A DNA stretch of 64,000 nt, taken from positions 434,001 through 498,000 of the forward strand of contig NC_014375.1 of the NCBI RefSeq assembly GCF_000144605.1, in the 5' to 3' direction. Each line of letters opens with the position of its first letter. Within the stretch, counting starts at the first letter, position 1. A model generated the notes under the pieces. That model saw nothing but the letters and a program-made list of their open reading frames with translations, had not been told where the DNA came from and made no database searches. Origin of the DNA: Brevundimonas subvibrioides ATCC 15264. Lineage in GTDB: Bacteria; Pseudomonadota; Alphaproteobacteria; Caulobacterales; Caulobacteraceae. Positions 62,473-64,000 of the stretch are shown here, piece by piece. The position numbers and the translations under genes were made by a program.

Positions 62473-63864
62473 CTAGACGCGCTGCAGTCCGGCGATGAAG
62501 AAGCCGTCCAGCCCGCCCTGTTCGGGCCAGTACGACGGCAGGACGCGCAGCCAGCCCTCGGGCGTCAGGGCCTCGGCCGGGGCGCCCACGGCGGCGACGT
62601 CGGCCGGGACCGTGCGGAAGTCCGGGTTCCGGCGCAGGAAGGCGATGACCTGGGTCTCGCCCTCCTCGCGCTCCAGCGAACAGACGCAATACACCAGCCG
62701 GCCTCCGGGCGCGACGCGCAGTGCCGCCGCATCCAGCAGCCGGTGCTGGACGTCGGCCAGCTTGGCGACCTCGGCCGGCTTGGTGGCGCGCAGGACTTCC
62801 GGGTTGCGGCGGAGCGTGCCGGTCGCCGTACAGGGCGCGTCCAGCAGCACGGCGTCGAAGGTCCGGGGATCGTCCCAGTCCTCGGCCGCCGTGACCACGA
62901 TCTCGACCGACAGGCCGGTCCGCTCCAGGTTCTGACGCAGGCGACGCAGGCGAGCCTCGGACCGGTCCAGCGCCACCACGGAGGCGCCCGAGGCGGCCAG
63001 CTGCAGCGTCTTGCCGCCCGGGGCCGCGCACATGTCCAGAGCCGTTTCGCCCGCTTTCGGTGCCAGCATTCGGGCGGGGATGGCGGCGGCGGCGTCCTGG
63101 ATCCACCAGCCGCCGGCGTCATAGCCGGGCCAGGCGGACACGTCGCCGCGCACGCCGGACCGGACCGTGCCACCGGGCAGGACGGTGGCTTCCAGAGCCT
63201 CGGCCAGGGCAGCGGCGTCCTCGCCGGGCTTCAGGCTGAGGTCGGTCGGCGGTTCCTCGCGCGCGGCCAGGGCGATGGCGGCCAGGGTCGCCGGGCCATA
63301 GGCCTGACGCCAGCGCGCGGCGATCCAGTCGGGCAGGTTGGATTCGGCCGTGGTCAGGCCGGGCCCCTCGCGTTCGACGCCGCGCAGGACGGCGTTGACC
63401 AGGGCCTTGTAGGGCCGGGTCTTGGCGTCGCGCTCGGCCAGTTTCACGGCCGTGGAGACCGCCGCGAAGGCGGGTGTGCCCAGGACCAGCGTCTGGGCCA
63501 GGGAAATCCGCAGCAGGGTCCGCACGGCCTCGGGCGGCGACTTCTGCAGGCGCTGGTTCAGGATGTGGTCGATCTCGCCCAGCCGGCGCAGGGCCGCCAT
63601 GGCCACGGCGCGCGCGAAGGCGCGGTCGGGTCCGGGCAGGGCGGCGACGGCCGGCAGGGACATGGCCTCGTCCAGACCGTTGCGCCGCTCCAGCGCCGCG
63701 TTCAGCAGGATGCCCGCGGCGATCCGGGCCTCGACCCCGATGTCGGCCGCGCCGTCGGCCTCGGCCGGGCGCTGGATCGGCTCGCGACGCGGGCCGCGCG
63801 CCTTGTCGGCCATGCGTCGACCGCGGGCGGCCGAGCTCTTGCCCCGGGGCGTGCCGCCGCTCAT
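62473..63864 (-). CDS. rsmB: RsmB-type 16S rRNA (cytosine-5) methyltransferase with NusB-like domain
   Basis: 463 residues. A basic lead is followed by a NusB-like RNA-binding domain (about 50-170: ARIAAGILLNAALERRNGLDEAM, LRISLAQTLVLGTPAFAAVSTAVKLAERDAKTRPYKALVNAVLRGV). The SAM domain has MCAAPGGKTLQLA, the motif IV Cys in LLDAPCTATGTLRRNPE and the motif VI Cys in VYCVCSLEREEGE. Both Cys are needed for m5C chemistry. The ATG at 63864 was chosen over GTG 63894, which would overlap kup. Confidence 0.92.
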   Translation of the reverse strand: MSGGTPRGKSSAARGRRMADKARGPRREPIQRPAEADGAADIGVEARIAAGILLNAALERRNGLDEAMSLPAVAALPGPDRAFARAVAMAALRRLGEIDHILNQRLQKSPPEAVRTLLRISLAQTLVLGTPAFAAVSTAVKLAERDAKTRPYKALVNAVLRGVEREGPGLTTAESNLPDWIAARWRQAYGPATLAAIALAAREEPPTDLSLKPGEDAAALAEALEATVLPGGTVRSGVRGDVSAWPGYDAGGWWIQDAAAAIPARMLAPKAGETALDMCAAPGGKTLQLAASGASVVALDRSEARLRRLRQNLERTGLSVEIVVTAAEDWDDPRTFDAVLLDAPCTATGTLRRNPEVLRATKPAEVAKLADVQHRLLDAAALRVAPGGRLVYCVCSLEREEGETQVIAFLRRNPDFRTVPADVAAVGAPAEALTPEGWLRVLPSYWPEQGGLDGFFIAGLQRV

Positions 63865-63874
63865 GCCGACACCG

Positions 63875-64000
63875 TCAAACGGACACCTGCGCACCCAGTT
63901 CGACCACGCGTCCCGGCGGGATGTGGAAGAAGTCGGTGGGGTTGGCGGCGTTGCGCATCAGGAAGATGTACAGCTTGTCCTGCCACAGCGGCATGCCCTG
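63875..64000 (-). CDS. kup: Potassium transport protein Kup, C-terminal end (cut by window edge)
   Basis: The last 41 residues and stop of a leftward gene. [40 protein letters not shown] is the characteristic C-terminus of Kup K+ uptake permeases, in which FFxIPxxRVVELG is nearly invariant. The membrane part lies outside the window. The rsmB-type gene starts ten bases after the stop and may be co-transcribed. Confidence 0.9.
   Translation of the reverse strand, partial: QGMPLWQDKLYIFLMRNAANPTDFFHIPPGRVVELGAQVSV

Noticed and set aside
61034..63106. A 690-codon minus-strand frame across DUF4167 and part of rsmB
   Set aside because: It overlaps two recognisable genes in other frames and its sequence is repetitive shadow of the Arg/Glu-rich DUF4167 tail.

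Overview
The window is a GC-rich (about 68-70% by eye), gene-dense stretch of an alphaproteobacterial chromosome. I infer the order Caulobacterales, most likely Brevundimonas or a close relative. The basis is the gene set: an EipA/DUF1134 lipoprotein, SDHAF4/DUF1674, a DUF4167 protein, UPF0114, SqdB, many secreted S9 peptidases and TonB receptors, and alphaproteobacterial central-metabolism blocks. Assignment to genus is inference. I see no rRNA, tRNA, CRISPR array, phage or insertion sequence. Genes cover almost everything; the longest gaps are 295 bases (sucD-sucA) and 293 bases (before the DUF4167 gene).

Layout. 1-4434: succinate dehydrogenase (sdhC-sdhD-sdhA, the last cut by the left edge) and malate dehydrogenase, with small envelope or nucleotide-binding genes between. 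4435-13900: YbjN-like protein, zapE, asd, two transporters, a serine hydrolase, a flavoprotein and a GreA-like factor. 14006-20700: DUF1223, a tandem pair of secreted prolyl-oligopeptidase-type enzymes, a K+ channel with a C-terminal zinc ribbon and a host-attachment-type protein. 20750-25934: dapF, the SDH assembly factor SDHAF4, argG, two small secreted paralogues and a CoA transferase. 25924-33523: a vapBC module directly after the 2-oxoglutarate dehydrogenase/succinyl-CoA synthetase operon (sucC-sucD-sucA-sucB). 33615-45518 is the most accessory part: a frameshifted HTH gene with a perfect operator, an MFS/TonB-receptor pair facing a TetR regulator, then a block with two DUF2141 proteins, a membrane LytTR regulator, a Tat-exported carotenoid oxygenase, DUF2306, an FAD/NAD(P) protein, and an ArsR/SRPBCC divergent pair. 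45515-51976: sugar-nucleotide genes glmM, glmS, galU, sqdB. 51973-64000: eipA-like, UPF0114, pheS-X-pheT, a cold-shock gene, yihY-like, MOSC, prmC, DUF4167, an rsmB-type methyltransferase and the end of kup.

How the genes fit together. SDH, its assembly factor, Mdh, SucAB and SucCD cover most of the lower TCA cycle. lpd does not follow sucB; vapBC sits there instead. GlmS and GlmM feed UDP-GlcNAc for the envelope, and GalU plus SqdB would supply UDP-glucose and UDP-sulfoquinovose for sulfolipid. asd and dapF serve the lysine/diaminopimelate branch.

The strongest unexplained signal is a family of 42-base elements (4 full copies, 1 short variant, 1 half copy). They have conserved ends and an inner hairpin whose sequence changes in a compensatory way between copies. 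They sit either directly on a TAG stop codon or a few bases before a Shine-Dalgarno sequence. A second family of CCTCCCC/GGGGAGG palindromes marks three intergenic sites.
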